From assembly GCF_020178975.1 (NCBI RefSeq), contig NZ_JAHXBU010000047.1:1-64000 (forward strand): 64,000 nucleotides of DNA, written 5' to 3'. This DNA comes from Cesiribacter sp. SM1 (GTDB lineage Bacteria > Bacteroidota > Bacteroidia > Cytophagales > Cyclobacteriaceae). Under the pieces are notes generated by a model. It saw only the letters and a list, made by a program, of their open reading frames with translations. It searched no databases and had not been told where the DNA came from. Numbering within the stretch: position 1 is the first letter of the stretch; each line of letters begins with the position of its first letter. This document shows positions 42,787-51,110 of the stretch, in pieces. A program made the translations under genes and the position numbers.

Positions 42787-43086
42787 ATGAATAAAGGTAC
42801 TATAGGAATTCTCTCGCTGATAACGGGAGCGGCTGTAGGGTTGGCAGTAGGCGTTTTGTTTGCTCCCGATAAAGGATCTAATACCCGCGGCCGTGTTTCA
42901 TATAACCTGTACCGTTTCAAATCAGCGTTGGAAGATATCCTTAGAGAGCTGCAGGCAGAAGACCTGCCCGACAGCAGCGCACGCTCCGAAAGCGAACGCG
43001 TAATAACCGATGCAAAAGTAAAAGCCGAAGAGTTGCTGAAAGATGTAGAGACGTTGATCGGCCAAATTAAGAAAGACTATAAATAA
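42787..43086 (+). CDS. YtxH-domain membrane protein
   Basis: A 99-residue protein beginning with a hydrophobic Gly/Ala-rich helix (IGILSLITGAAVGLAVGVLF, residues 6-25) followed at once by APDKGSNTRGRV, the APxKGxxTR signature of YtxH proteins. The rest is a charged amphipathic helix. The family is stress-related but has no defined activity. It lies 11 bases after nusB and 2 bases before the isocitrate dehydrogenase gene, clearly inside one operon. Confidence 0.88.
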   Translation: MNKGTIGILSLITGAAVGLAVGVLFAPDKGSNTRGRVSYNLYRFKSALEDILRELQAEDLPDSSARSESERVITDAKVKAEELLKDVETLIGQIKKDYK

Positions 43087-43088
43087 TT

Positions 43089-44096
43089 ATGGCTACAACA
43101 GTTACGCTGATTGAGGGCGATGGCATAGGCCCGGAAATTACTACTTCTGTAAAACGTATTTTTGAAGCAGCAGGCGTGCCTGTGCAGTGGGAAGAAGAAA
43201 ATGCCGGACAGACTACCCTGGAATCTGTAGGAGAGCTAATTCCGGCCACGCTGGTAGAATCTATCAAAAAAAATAAAGTAGCCCTGAAGGGTCCGCTCAC
43301 CACACCGGTGGGCAAAGGCTTTAAAAGTGTAAACGTACAGCTGAGGCAGCTGTTCGATCTTTACCAGAACGTACGCCCCTGTGTTACCACAGAAGGTATC
43401 AGCTCCAGGTTCAAGGACGTGAACATGGTGATCTTCCGTGAAAATACCGAAGGCCTTTATGCCGGTCTGGAGATTTTTGACGAACGACTGCAAATTGCCG
43501 ACTCTATCAGCCGTGTTACCTGGGAGGGCAGCTACCGCATTGTAAAAGCTGCCTTTGATTACGCCCAGCGCCGTGGCTGCAAAAAAGTAACGCTGGTACA
43601 CAAGGCCAACATTCTGAAAAATGCCGGCAGGCTCATGCTGAAAGCAGGCGAAACGGTTGCTAAAGACTACCCCGGCATTACCTACGAGAATGTAATTGTT
43701 GATAATATGTGCATGCAACTGGTGCTGAAGCCCCAGCAGTTTGATGTTGTGGTAACCACCAACCTGTTTGGCGATATCCTTTCGGATCTGTGTGCAGGCC
43801 TGGTAGGCGGTTTGGGTGTAGTGGCCGGTGCCAACATTGGCGACGAAGTTGCTATCTTTGAGGCAGTACATGGTACAGCCCCAGATATTGCTGGCCAGGG
43901 CAAAGCCAACCCAACAGCTTTGCTGCGTTCCGCTATTATGATGCTGTATCACCTGGATATGGTAGACCATGCCAAGCGCATCAGCCACGCCATAGACGAA
44001 ACCCTCAAGATAAAAGAGCAGTGCACCGGCGACCTGGGAGGTAGTGCCAGTACACAACAATTTACTGATTATGTAATTCAGAAGCTCCAGAACTAA
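43089..44096 (+). CDS. icd: NAD-type isocitrate dehydrogenase
   Basis: A 335-residue beta-decarboxylating dehydrogenase of the isocitrate/isopropylmalate group. Visible blocks are [11 protein letters not shown], the substrate loop [19 protein letters not shown] (Ser and the Arg residues that hold isocitrate), [13 protein letters not shown], the catalytic Lys in VHKANILKN, the metal-binding Asp in [16 protein letters not shown], and [13 protein letters not shown] for the cofactor. The short size and the loop sequence fit the NAD-dependent TCA-cycle enzyme; homoisocitrate or isopropylmalate activity cannot be excluded by eye. It sits between YtxH and DUF1573 genes. Confidence 0.88.
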   Translation: MATTVTLIEGDGIGPEITTSVKRIFEAAGVPVQWEEENAGQTTLESVGELIPATLVESIKKNKVALKGPLTTPVGKGFKSVNVQLRQLFDLYQNVRPCVTTEGISSRFKDVNMVIFRENTEGLYAGLEIFDERLQIADSISRVTWEGSYRIVKAAFDYAQRRGCKKVTLVHKANILKNAGRLMLKAGETVAKDYPGITYENVIVDNMCMQLVLKPQQFDVVVTTNLFGDILSDLCAGLVGGLGVVAGANIGDEVAIFEAVHGTAPDIAGQGKANPTALLRSAIMMLYHLDMVDHAKRISHAIDETLKIKEQCTGDLGGSASTQQFTDYVIQKLQN

Positions 44097-44155
44097 AGCA
44101 AAAAAGCTTGCGTTAGTAGAGCAGTTTGCAAAATCTATTCAAGTTAATTTCATCC

Positions 44156-44713
44156 ATGAAAAAGAATTTCTTGCTTGCATTAGCAGTGGCTGGTATGTTC
44201 ACTGCATGTAATAATGCCGATTCAGATTCGCGCGTAAAGGAACTGGAGAACCGTTTAGCAGCACTGGAGGCTGAAAAAGGATCTGCAGCAACCACTGTTT
44301 CGCAAGATGCTCCTCAGTTAGTTACTGAGCAAAATGCAAATACTGCACCCACAGGCCCCGTTGCAAAAATTGAATACCAGGAAACAGAGTACGATTTTGG
44401 TACTGTAAAAGACGGTGAGGTTGTTACGCACACCTTTAAGTTTAAGAATACTGGCGATGTGCCCCTGGTAATTCAGAGTGCTAGTGCTTCTTGTGGCTGT
44501 ACGGTACCCAAAAAGCCAGAACAGCCAATAGCTCCCGGAGCAACAGGAGAAATCCAGGTTCGCTTTGATAGCTCTAACAAGCCAGGAATCCAAAACAAAA
44601 CTGTAACCGTTACTGCAAATACCGATCCTGCTATTACAAGACTTGCCATTAAAGGAACAGTAGAGCCTAAGGCAAGTGCAGCAGTTAGTACAGAAGGCCC
44701 GGTAAGAAACTAA
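44156..44713 (+). CDS. DUF1573 lipoprotein
   Basis: With the ATG at 44156 (MKKNFLLALAVAGMFTAC) the protein has 185 residues and a lipobox ending at Cys18. A short coiled coil (RVKELENRLAALEAEK) precedes an Ig-like DUF1573 domain: EYDFGTVKDGEVVTHTFKF, NTGDVPLVIQSASASCGCTV and APGATGEIQVRFDSS. The SCGCTVP motif is the hallmark. These proteins are exported and are common in Bacteroidota; the role is unknown. The stop codon lies 2 bases before yajC. Confidence 0.9.
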   Translation: MKKNFLLALAVAGMFTACNNADSDSRVKELENRLAALEAEKGSAATTVSQDAPQLVTEQNANTAPTGPVAKIEYQETEYDFGTVKDGEVVTHTFKFKNTGDVPLVIQSASASCGCTVPKKPEQPIAPGATGEIQVRFDSSNKPGIQNKTVTVTANTDPAITRLAIKGTVEPKASAAVSTEGPVRN

Positions 44714-44715
44714 TT

Positions 44716-45054
44716 ATGCTACCTACAATTCTTTTACAGGCAGATGCACAACCCCAGGCCTGGTGGGGTAACTTAATCCTGATAGGCGGGATTATCATTA
44801 TCTTTTATTTCTTTATGGTAAGGCCACAGCAGCGTAAACAAAAGCAGCATAAGTCTTTTGTAGATTCGCTCAAGCGGGGCGATCGTGTGGTTACCATTGG
44901 AGGCATGCATGGCCGCGTAGTAGAAATTGTAGATGATGCCGTGGTGCTTGATGTTGACAGAGGTACCAAACTTACTTTTGAAAAATCAGCCATATCGGTA
45001 GAGGCCAGTAAACGTTTTATACCGCAAACCAAAGAAACCAAAGCAGAAGCTTGA
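44716..45054 (+). CDS. yajC: Preprotein translocase subunit YajC
   Basis: A 112-residue protein with one membrane helix (NLILIGGIIIIFYFFMV, residues ~18-34) followed by RPQQRKQKQHKSFVDSLKRG and the core GDRVVTIGGMHGRVVEI. All features are those of YajC, which joins SecDF at the Sec translocon. It overlaps the next gene: the TTG start of the YbbR-like gene shares the TGA stop (TTGA). Confidence 0.95.
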   Translation: MLPTILLQADAQPQAWWGNLILIGGIIIIFYFFMVRPQQRKQKQHKSFVDSLKRGDRVVTIGGMHGRVVEIVDDAVVLDVDRGTKLTFEKSAISVEASKRFIPQTKETKAEA

Positions 45055-46040
45055 AACGGAGTGAGGTATTGTTAAGAGGCTTAAAAAGGCTTTTTTCTAC
45101 TGAAAGAGGCAAATGGAGAGTGGTAGCCCTATGTGTATTGGGGGCTACCACTTTCTGGTTTTTTAATGCCCTCAATAAACAGTACGCCACACGCCTCAAC
45201 TACCCCATTGAGTTTCTGTACGACGAGCAGGATGTGGTGGTGGTAAATGAGCTGCCAAAAAAGGTGAGCATTGTGGTATCCGGCGGCGGCTGGAGCCTGT
45301 TGCGTAAAACCGTGCTGGTAAATGTAAACCCTATTCAGATACTGCTGGAGAACCCTGCCTCGCAAAAATACATTACCAAAGCTTCGTTAAGTGCCATTAT
45401 TGCAGATCAGCTCAATGAGGTGCGTTTAAACTACGTGGTTACCGATACGCTTTTTATTGATATTGAACGCAGAATATCTAAAAAAGTAGGGGTGCACATC
45501 GACAGTACCTCTATCTCGCTGGCAGATGGCTATCGCATTGTTACCCCCATAAACGTGGCGCCGGATTCCATAAGCTTTACCGGGCCTACCTCTTTCATCA
45601 GTGGCCTGGCCGATAGTGTTGTGCTGTTTGTGCCGGCTAACCAGATAAACGGCGATTATTCTGAGTCAATTGCATTAACAAACCTGGAGTCGCGTATTGT
45701 AGAAGTTGAGCCCGATGTAGTAGCGGTGAGCTTTGGTGTAAGGGAATTCAGCAGGCAAAGCAGAATGGTAAACATACGCCCCCTGAATTTTCCGGTAAAC
45801 AGGCCGGTTTCGCTTAGAGATACTGTAGCAAGGGTAAGCTATCTGGTAAGCAGGGCAGATGCAGAACGGCTGCCTCCGGGAAGCTTTAGCGTAGTAGCCG
45901 ATTATGCAGAACTCAACCGCTCTGACTCTACAATAGTACTGAAATTAGGAAATTATCCTCCACAGGTAGATATACTACGCATAGAGCCAGAATCTGTAAA
46001 GGTACGCTATGACCAGCCAGAAGCACGACAAAACCGCTGA
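45051..46040 (+). CDS. YbbR-like (CdaR-type) membrane-anchored protein
   Basis: A 329-residue protein with one N-terminal membrane helix (VVALCVLGATTFWFFNALN, about residues 23-41) and YbbR-type repeats outside the membrane: YPIEFLYDEQDVVVVNELPK, DSISFTGPTSFISGLADSVV and similar units. In Firmicutes the relative CdaR regulates the c-di-AMP cyclase; in Bacteroidota the gene stands next to coaE and its role is not known. The start is a TTG (45051) overlapping the yajC stop, with no ATG near the N terminus. It overlaps coaE by 32 bases. Confidence 0.85.
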   Translation: MKRSEVLLRGLKRLFSTERGKWRVVALCVLGATTFWFFNALNKQYATRLNYPIEFLYDEQDVVVVNELPKKVSIVVSGGGWSLLRKTVLVNVNPIQILLENPASQKYITKASLSAIIADQLNEVRLNYVVTDTLFIDIERRISKKVGVHIDSTSISLADGYRIVTPINVAPDSISFTGPTSFISGLADSVVLFVPANQINGDYSESIALTNLESRIVEVEPDVVAVSFGVREFSRQSRMVNIRPLNFPVNRPVSLRDTVARVSYLVSRADAERLPPGSFSVVADYAELNRSDSTIVLKLGNYPPQVDILRIEPESVKVRYDQPEARQNR

Positions 46041-46653
46041 TAATAAGCCGCTTAAAATTGGCATAACCGGGGGCATAGGAGCAGGTAAAAGTACTGTCTG
46101 CAAAATATTTGCTGCCCTGGGTATACCTGTTTATGATGCCGACAGCCGTGCCAAACGGCTGCTGGTAGAAGACAGCGAATTAATGGAGCAAATAAGGGCT
46201 GCTTTTGGTGGAGAGGCTTATTTTCCCGAAGGAGGCCTGAACCGTGTGTGGCTGGCAGCACAGGTATTTAGTAAGCCCGATCAGCTGGCACAACTCAATA
46301 AGCTTGTACATCCGAGGGTTGGCCTGGATTTTGAAAGCTGGTATCAGCAGCAGGAGGCACCCTATGTTCTCAAAGAAGCAGCGCTGCTATTTGAAGCAGG
46401 CTCCTATAAAAGTCTTGATGCAGTAATTACCGTAACGGCACCACAACCATTGCGTCTGCGCCGAACACTTATGCGCGATGAGCACCGCAGCCGTGAACAG
46501 GTAGAAGACATTATGCAGCGCCAGTTGCCAGAAGAAGAACGTATTCAGCGTTCCCAGTTTAAGATTGTAAACGATGAACATAGCCTGGTGCTGCCCCAGG
46601 TACTGCGTCTTCACCGGCAGTTACTAAGAAGAGAACTACCCGCAGCCGGTTAA
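46009..46653 (+). CDS. coaE: Dephospho-CoA kinase
   Basis: A 214-residue P-loop kinase: Walker A GGIGAGKST at residues 21-29, substrate motif YDADSRAKRLL, HPRV in the CoA domain (NKLVHPRVG) and the lid with LMRDEHRS. It phosphorylates dephospho-CoA on the ribose 3' position, the last step of coenzyme A synthesis. The ATG at 46009 lies inside the end of the YbbR gene, which suggests coupled translation. It is the last gene of the nusB operon; a 15-bp perfect hairpin follows 20 bases later. Confidence 0.95.
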   Translation: MTSQKHDKTADNKPLKIGITGGIGAGKSTVCKIFAALGIPVYDADSRAKRLLVEDSELMEQIRAAFGGEAYFPEGGLNRVWLAAQVFSKPDQLAQLNKLVHPRVGLDFESWYQQQEAPYVLKEAALLFEAGSYKSLDAVITVTAPQPLRLRRTLMRDEHRSREQVEDIMQRQLPEEERIQRSQFKIVNDEHSLVLPQVLRLHRQLLRRELPAAG

Positions 46654-46672
46654 GAATTGAGAAACGAAACAT

Positions 46673-46716
46673 CGCCAGGGCACTAATCTTAGCTTGCTAA
46701 AATTAGTGCCCTGGCG
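46673..46716. terminator. Perfect 15-bp inverted repeat between convergent genes
   Basis: CGCCAGGGCACTAAT (46673-46687) and its exact complement (46702-46716) enclose a 14-base loop in which TTAGC and GCTAA can pair further. There is no T-run on either side, so it is not a classical intrinsic terminator; it may act as a transcript-end stabiliser. It separates coaE from the small minus-strand gene at 46741. Confidence 0.75.
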
Positions 46717-46740
46717 CTGCAGTTCTTTGGTTAAGCTGTA

Positions 46741-46911
46741 TTAATCTACCGCCCGGCCTATAAAAATCTGAACCAGCAAACCAACAACTGCCAGAATAGC
46801 AGCCGTTCCAAGAATGGTGTTGCTGGGTTCGCCCATAGCCATGGCTACGATTAAAATAATGGCTGCTATTACAATAACAACCAGACCCAGGTATCGAGAG
46901 ATATTTTGCAT
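46741..46911 (-). CDS. Small two-helix membrane protein, 56 residues
   Basis: An ATG at 46911 opens 56 codons to TAA at 46741. The protein has two hydrophobic helices, residues ~8-25 (LGLVVIVIAAIILIVAMA) and ~33-51 (ILGTAAILAVVGLLVQIF), a short polar loop (MGEPSNT) and a charged end (GRAVD). Composition and topology make a real gene likely. It is convergent with coaE and divergent from the PepSY-like gene at 47165, with about 250 bases of A/T-rich DNA upstream. Family and function are unknown. Confidence 0.65.
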   Translation of the reverse strand: MQNISRYLGLVVIVIAAIILIVAMAMGEPSNTILGTAAILAVVGLLVQIFIGRAVD

Positions 46912-47164
46912 TGTTAACACGTTCTGCGAATAAATAAACAGGCCCTAAAATAGGTAGAGTGCCGGAATTTACAAAATAATTGACAGTTCGCTTCAGCAGA
47001 AGTACGACAACCTTTTCTTAACTATATACATATATTGATGTAAATCATTAATTTAGTATTAAAATGGCTGTTAAAGGTTTATATTAATAACCAGCCGTTC
47101 ATTCCAAAATCCTCTCCTGTCGGGGAACAAGCAGGCAGGACTCAAGTTTTAAATCAAAAAAAGC

Positions 47165-47617
47165 ATGAAAATTTTTTCTACCGTTCTGCTACTCCTTGCG
47201 CTGTTTGTTTTCAACAGCACCGAACTGCATGCACAGCAAAGCACGCCTCCCAGCCGCGTAAACGTAAAGTTTAATGCCAAGTATCCTAAGTATGCGGATA
47301 AAGCCAGCTGGGAGCAGACCTCAGAAGGTTATACGGCCACTTTTAACGACAAAGGCAGGCATACCGTTAGCCGCTTTTCTGAAGAGGGGCGCTGGCTGGG
47401 CTCCACAACAAAAATTATGAAAAAAGATTGGGAACCTGCCATGAAGCACTATCTTGATCAGGTTCACCCGGGCTATAAGTATCTGCAGGGTTACCGTTAT
47501 GAAGAGGCCGAGGGAAAGCTGCGCTACCAGGTAGATATACAGGACAAGAACGGCAGCCGTTACCGGCTTGATTTTGACCAGTCGGGAAGCTTTATTAACG
47601 AGGGGCCTATCCAATAG
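47165..47617 (+). CDS. Secreted PepSY-like protein
   Basis: A 150-residue exported protein: signal peptide KIFSTVLLLLALFVFNSTE with cleavage after LHA. The mature part has the layout of PepSY-like/BLIP-like proteins of Bacteroidota, with two alpha+beta units: FNAKYPKYADKASWEQTSEG-YTATF and YLDQVHPGYKYLQGYRYEE-AEGKLRYQVDI. Some related proteins inhibit proteases or beta-lactamases, but most have no known activity. It has its own terminator. Confidence 0.8.
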   Translation: MKIFSTVLLLLALFVFNSTELHAQQSTPPSRVNVKFNAKYPKYADKASWEQTSEGYTATFNDKGRHTVSRFSEEGRWLGSTTKIMKKDWEPAMKHYLDQVHPGYKYLQGYRYEEAEGKLRYQVDIQDKNGSRYRLDFDQSGSFINEGPIQ

Positions 47618-47654
47618 CGGAATTAATAATCACTGAATAAATAAATCCTTAAAA

Positions 47655-47690
47655 CAAAAGCGGCTGCTCCACCAGGAACAGCCGCTTTTG
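47655..47690 (+). terminator. Rho-independent terminator
   Basis: AAAAGCGGCTG-C-TCC and GGA-A-CAGCCGCTTTT form a stem with one internal mismatch and a 4-base loop (ACCA). With A's on one side and T's on the other it can serve the PepSY-like gene and the convergent prfC. Confidence 0.85.
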
Positions 47691-47750
47691 CTTTAAGGAT
47701 TTACAGAAATCAGAGTAAATACTCTGTCAGGACTCAAACCGGCACTCGCT

Positions 47751-49361
47751 TTAAAATTCAGAAGTAAAATGGAAGGTAATGTCGGGGAAGTTCTCCTGTA
47801 CCATTTGCAGCCAGGCACGGGTTTCTGCCATAAACACCAGCTTGCCATCTTTATCGCGTGCTATATAGCGGTATTTTGATTCTATGAATTCATCCAGCTT
47901 CTTTTTGTTGGTGGCCGTAATCCAGCAGGCTTTGTAGAGGTTGGTGCCTACAAAATCGCAGGAGGCTCCATACTCATTTTTCAGACGGTACTGAATTACT
48001 TCAAACTGCAGGGCACCTACGGTACCTACTACCTTGCGGGCACCCATCTCATAGGTAAACAGCTGTGCCACTCCTTCGTCCATCAGCTGACTAAGCCCCT
48101 TCTCCAGCTGTTTGGTTTTCATGGCATCCTTGTTTATTGCCTCCCTGAATATTTCAGGAGAGAAGCTGGGAATACCTTTGTAGAGCGATTTGTCTCCGGC
48201 AGAAAGGGTATCGCCAATCTTAAGGTTGCCGGTATCGTAAAGGCCTACGATATCGCCTGGGAAAGCCTCGTCAATAATTTCCTTTTCCTGCGCCATAAAG
48301 GCAGTGGTGTTGGCAAAGCGGAAAGGCTTATCGAGCCGCACGTGGTGGTAGGGAACGTTGCGCTCAAACTTACCGCTGCACACGCGCAAAAAGGCAATGC
48401 GGTTGCGGTGCTTAGGGTCCATGTTGGCGTGTATCTTAAAGATAAAGCCGGTAAAGTCTTTCTCATCTGGTGTAATTACCCGCTCTTCGGTGGCACGTGC
48501 TCTTGGGGGTGGGGCCAGCTCTATAAAGCAATCCAGCAGCTCGCGCACACCAAAGTTGTTAACGGCACTACCAAAGAATACAGGCGCTACCTTACCATCC
48601 AGGTACTCCTGCACATCAAACTCAGGGTATACCTCTTCTACCAGCGATACCTCCTCGCGCAGCAGTTTTGCCGGGTTTTCACCTACTTCCTGGTCAATGC
48701 GGGGATCTGCCAGGTTGCTGATCTCGATAACGTCACTCTGCAGTTCGGGCCGGCTGGGCTGGAACAGCATCAGCCGGTTCAGGTAAAGGTTGTACACCCC
48801 CTTAAAGCTTTTGCCCATGCCAATGGGCCAGCTAAGTGGTTTTACGCGTATGTCAAGCTTTTCTTCTATCTCATCCAGCAGCTCGTAAGGATCACGGCCC
48901 TCGCGGTCCATTTTATTAATGAAAACCATTACAGGCGTATTGCGCATGCGGCACACTTCCATCAGCTTTTCAGTTTGCCGCTCAACACCTTTCACACAGT
49001 CAATTACCATTACCACACTATCTACAGCGGTGAGGGTGCGGTAGGTGTCTTCTGCAAAATCTTCGTGGCCGGGGGTATCCAGCAGGTTAATTTTACAGCC
49101 TTTGTAATCAAAGCCCATTACCGAGGTAGCAACGGATATACCCCGTTGCTTTTCTATCTCCATCCAGTCGGAGCGGGCATGCTGTTTTATTTTGTTTGAC
49201 TTTACGGCACCCGCTTTTTGAATTGCACCACCAAACAGGAGCAGCTTTTCAGTAAGCGTGGTTTTGCCGGCATCCGGGTGACTGATAATCCCGAACGTAC
49301 GTCGTTTCTTTATTTCTTGTGTAATTGTATTTGACTTGATAAGGTCTTCAGCAACCGCCAT
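47751..49361 (-). CDS. prfC: Peptide chain release factor 3
   Basis: A 536-residue translational GTPase. G1 is [16 protein letters not shown]3 [17 protein letters not shown]4 [13 protein letters not shown]; the later domains show [20 protein letters not shown] and [19 protein letters not shown], as in RF3 rather than EF-G. The enzyme removes RF1/RF2 from the ribosome after peptide release. It is monocistronic and divergent from the EEP-family gene. Confidence 0.95.
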   Translation of the reverse strand: MAVAEDLIKSNTITQEIKKRRTFGIISHPDAGKTTLTEKLLLFGGAIQKAGAVKSNKIKQHARSDWMEIEKQRGISVATSVMGFDYKGCKINLLDTPGHEDFAEDTYRTLTAVDSVVMVIDCVKGVERQTEKLMEVCRMRNTPVMVFINKMDREGRDPYELLDEIEEKLDIRVKPLSWPIGMGKSFKGVYNLYLNRLMLFQPSRPELQSDVIEISNLADPRIDQEVGENPAKLLREEVSLVEEVYPEFDVQEYLDGKVAPVFFGSAVNNFGVRELLDCFIELAPPPRARATEERVITPDEKDFTGFIFKIHANMDPKHRNRIAFLRVCSGKFERNVPYHHVRLDKPFRFANTTAFMAQEKEIIDEAFPGDIVGLYDTGNLKIGDTLSAGDKSLYKGIPSFSPEIFREAINKDAMKTKQLEKGLSQLMDEGVAQLFTYEMGARKVVGTVGALQFEVIQYRLKNEYGASCDFVGTNLYKACWITATNKKKLDEFIESKYRYIARDKDGKLVFMAETRAWLQMVQENFPDITFHFTSEF

Positions 49362-49732
49362 GATGATGTATGCTTATAAATTAGTTTTGTAGCAGCCCCT
49401 TTAACGGTTCTCCTGTTTTGTCATGCCTGGAATCAGGCAGGTTTACATACAGGAGCTAAAGTTTTTCTACTGCGGCTTTTTTCCGCTAAGCAGGGGCTGG
49501 TGTTACTCCAGATATAGAACCTGTAAAAGTAAGAAAAAATTCTGACAGCCTGCAGATTCGCTGATGCCCGGCGGAGCAAAACAGCTACATTCCTCTGGAG
49601 TGAAATCAAAAGCAGGCCATAGCCGCCAGCTAAGTTGTTCACGCTTTATTGTGGCCGGTAGCAGAGGAAGGTATTTGCAACTAATCGCCAGAGAGACTGC
49701 AGATCTGCTAAATTTACAATATCTTGCGCTAC
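49362..49732. other. Intergenic region, no supported gene
   Basis: The 371 bases between divergent prfC and the EEP gene contain only short open frames without signal, motif or ribosome-binding site. An interrupted inverted repeat (CTGCCTG..CAGGCAG type, TGCCTGGAATCAGGCAG at about 49424-49440) is the only structure that stands out. Confidence 0.4.
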
Positions 49733-50836
49733 ATGCGCTTTCTCCGTATTCTTTGGCAATTTATCTTTTGGGGCCTCATTGTACTGGTGCTGGTTGGTAC
49801 CTTCCTGCCCCTGATACCATCATCGCGCTGGTGGGTACGCATGTGGGATTACCCAAGGCTGCAGGCTTTTTTTCTGGCGCTGCTGGCAATGCTCATGTTT
49901 TTTATTTTTTATTACCACCGGCGTAAACGTGGCAAATTGCTAATGCTGTTGCTGGCTGGCGTTGTCGTTTACCAGGCAGTAAAAGCCTTTCCCTACACCC
50001 CTTTTGCACCAAAGCAGGTGCTTGAAACAGAGGGAGACCCCCAGGATACCAGCTTTCTTAGCCTGCTGGTAGTAAATGTGTTGCAGTATAATAAGAATCA
50101 CCTGGCCTTATTAAAACTCATCGAGGAGAAAGCACCCGATATTGTACTTACGCTGGAGTCAGATTCTGCATGGCAAAAAGCACTCGACCGCAGCAGTACA
50201 GCTTATCCCCATGCAGTACGAATTCCCCTGGATAATACGTATGGCATGCACCTATACTCCAGGCTGCCGCTAAAGGAAACAGAGGTGCTGTACCTGCTGG
50301 AGCCGGATATTCCTTCAATACAAACCAGGGTGCAGCTGCCTTCAGGTGAGTGGATTCAGCTTTATGCTGTGCATCCACGCCCGCCTGTGCCTGGCGAGAG
50401 TGGCGATAGCCGCGAGCGCGATGCAGAAATTGTGATGATTGGAAAAATGGCTAAGGAAAAATCTGAAACGGGAGGTGTAGTGGTGGCAGGTGATTTTAAT
50501 GATGTTGCCTGGTCTCCCACCACTGACTTATTTCAGGAAATCAGCGGCCTGCTCGATCCGCGTATTGGCAGGGGCTTTTATAATACCTTTCATGCCCAAT
50601 ACCCGCTCTTCCGCTGGCCGCTCGATCATGTATTTCACTCCCATCATTTTAAGCTGTCCAGCATGGAGCGCCTGCCCGATATCGGCTCCGATCATTTTCC
50701 TATTATGATCAGGCTTAGCTACGAACCGGAAGAAAAGGCAGAACAGGAACAGCCGTTGCCTGATGAAGATACCCGGGAAAAGGCAGATAAGCTCATAGAA
50801 AAAGGCGTGAACGACAAAGATGCACCTGGCGACTGA
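49733..50836 (+). CDS. Membrane-anchored endonuclease/exonuclease/phosphatase-family protein
   Basis: I use the ATG at 49733 (MRFLRILWQFIFWGLIVLVL), although a TTG 9 bases earlier is possible; 367 residues. Three N-terminal membrane helices (to residue ~85) precede an EEP domain: LLVVNVLQYNKNH, Glu in VLTLESDSAW, the VHPRPP strand, AGDFNDVAWSP and the final PLDHVFHSHH and GSDHFPIMI, giving Asn, Glu, Asp and His of the metal-dependent active site. The enzyme probably hydrolyses a phosphodiester outside the cytoplasm (nuclease or sphingomyelinase-type); the exact substrate is open. The last 40 residues are highly charged. Confidence 0.87.
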   Translation: MRFLRILWQFIFWGLIVLVLVGTFLPLIPSSRWWVRMWDYPRLQAFFLALLAMLMFFIFYYHRRKRGKLLMLLLAGVVVYQAVKAFPYTPFAPKQVLETEGDPQDTSFLSLLVVNVLQYNKNHLALLKLIEEKAPDIVLTLESDSAWQKALDRSSTAYPHAVRIPLDNTYGMHLYSRLPLKETEVLYLLEPDIPSIQTRVQLPSGEWIQLYAVHPRPPVPGESGDSRERDAEIVMIGKMAKEKSETGGVVVAGDFNDVAWSPTTDLFQEISGLLDPRIGRGFYNTFHAQYPLFRWPLDHVFHSHHFKLSSMERLPDIGSDHFPIMIRLSYEPEEKAEQEQPLPDEDTREKADKLIEKGVNDKDAPGD

Positions 50837-50999
50837 TTTTTGATATTTTTTACCCTATAGCTAAATGCCTGTTCCTGCATCAGTGGCAGACTACTGGCAT
50901 AGCCTGCTGTAAAGCAGTACATTTTGCCCCAGTATTTGGCTGATTTTTGGATAGCCTGTATGCCATACATTACCTGACTGTCAACATCGTGTAAAGTAA

Positions 51000-51014
51000 C
51001 TGTCATGTTGGCAG
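51000..51014 (+). promoter_or_regulatory. Candidate heat-shock operator upstream of dnaK
   Basis: CTGTCA-TGT-TGGCAG lies 97-111 bases ahead of the dnaK ATG. It matches the site ahead of htpG (10033) in sequence, symmetry and approximate distance. A second half-site (CTGTCA) is present at 50978-50983. No CIRCE element is found. Confidence 0.5.
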
Positions 51015-51110
51015 CTTTTGAGGGTAAAAGCCGCCTTGGCACAACCATTGTTAAATTCTTTGCGTGAGGTAAAAAACGTAAGTTGAATTTTTAAAACATC
51101 TATATATACT

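Noticed and set aside
50837-51110. CIRCE-type (TTAGCACTC-N9-GAGTGCTAA) control of dnaK
   Set aside because: No such sequence in the upstream region; the shared CTGYCA palindrome is reported instead.
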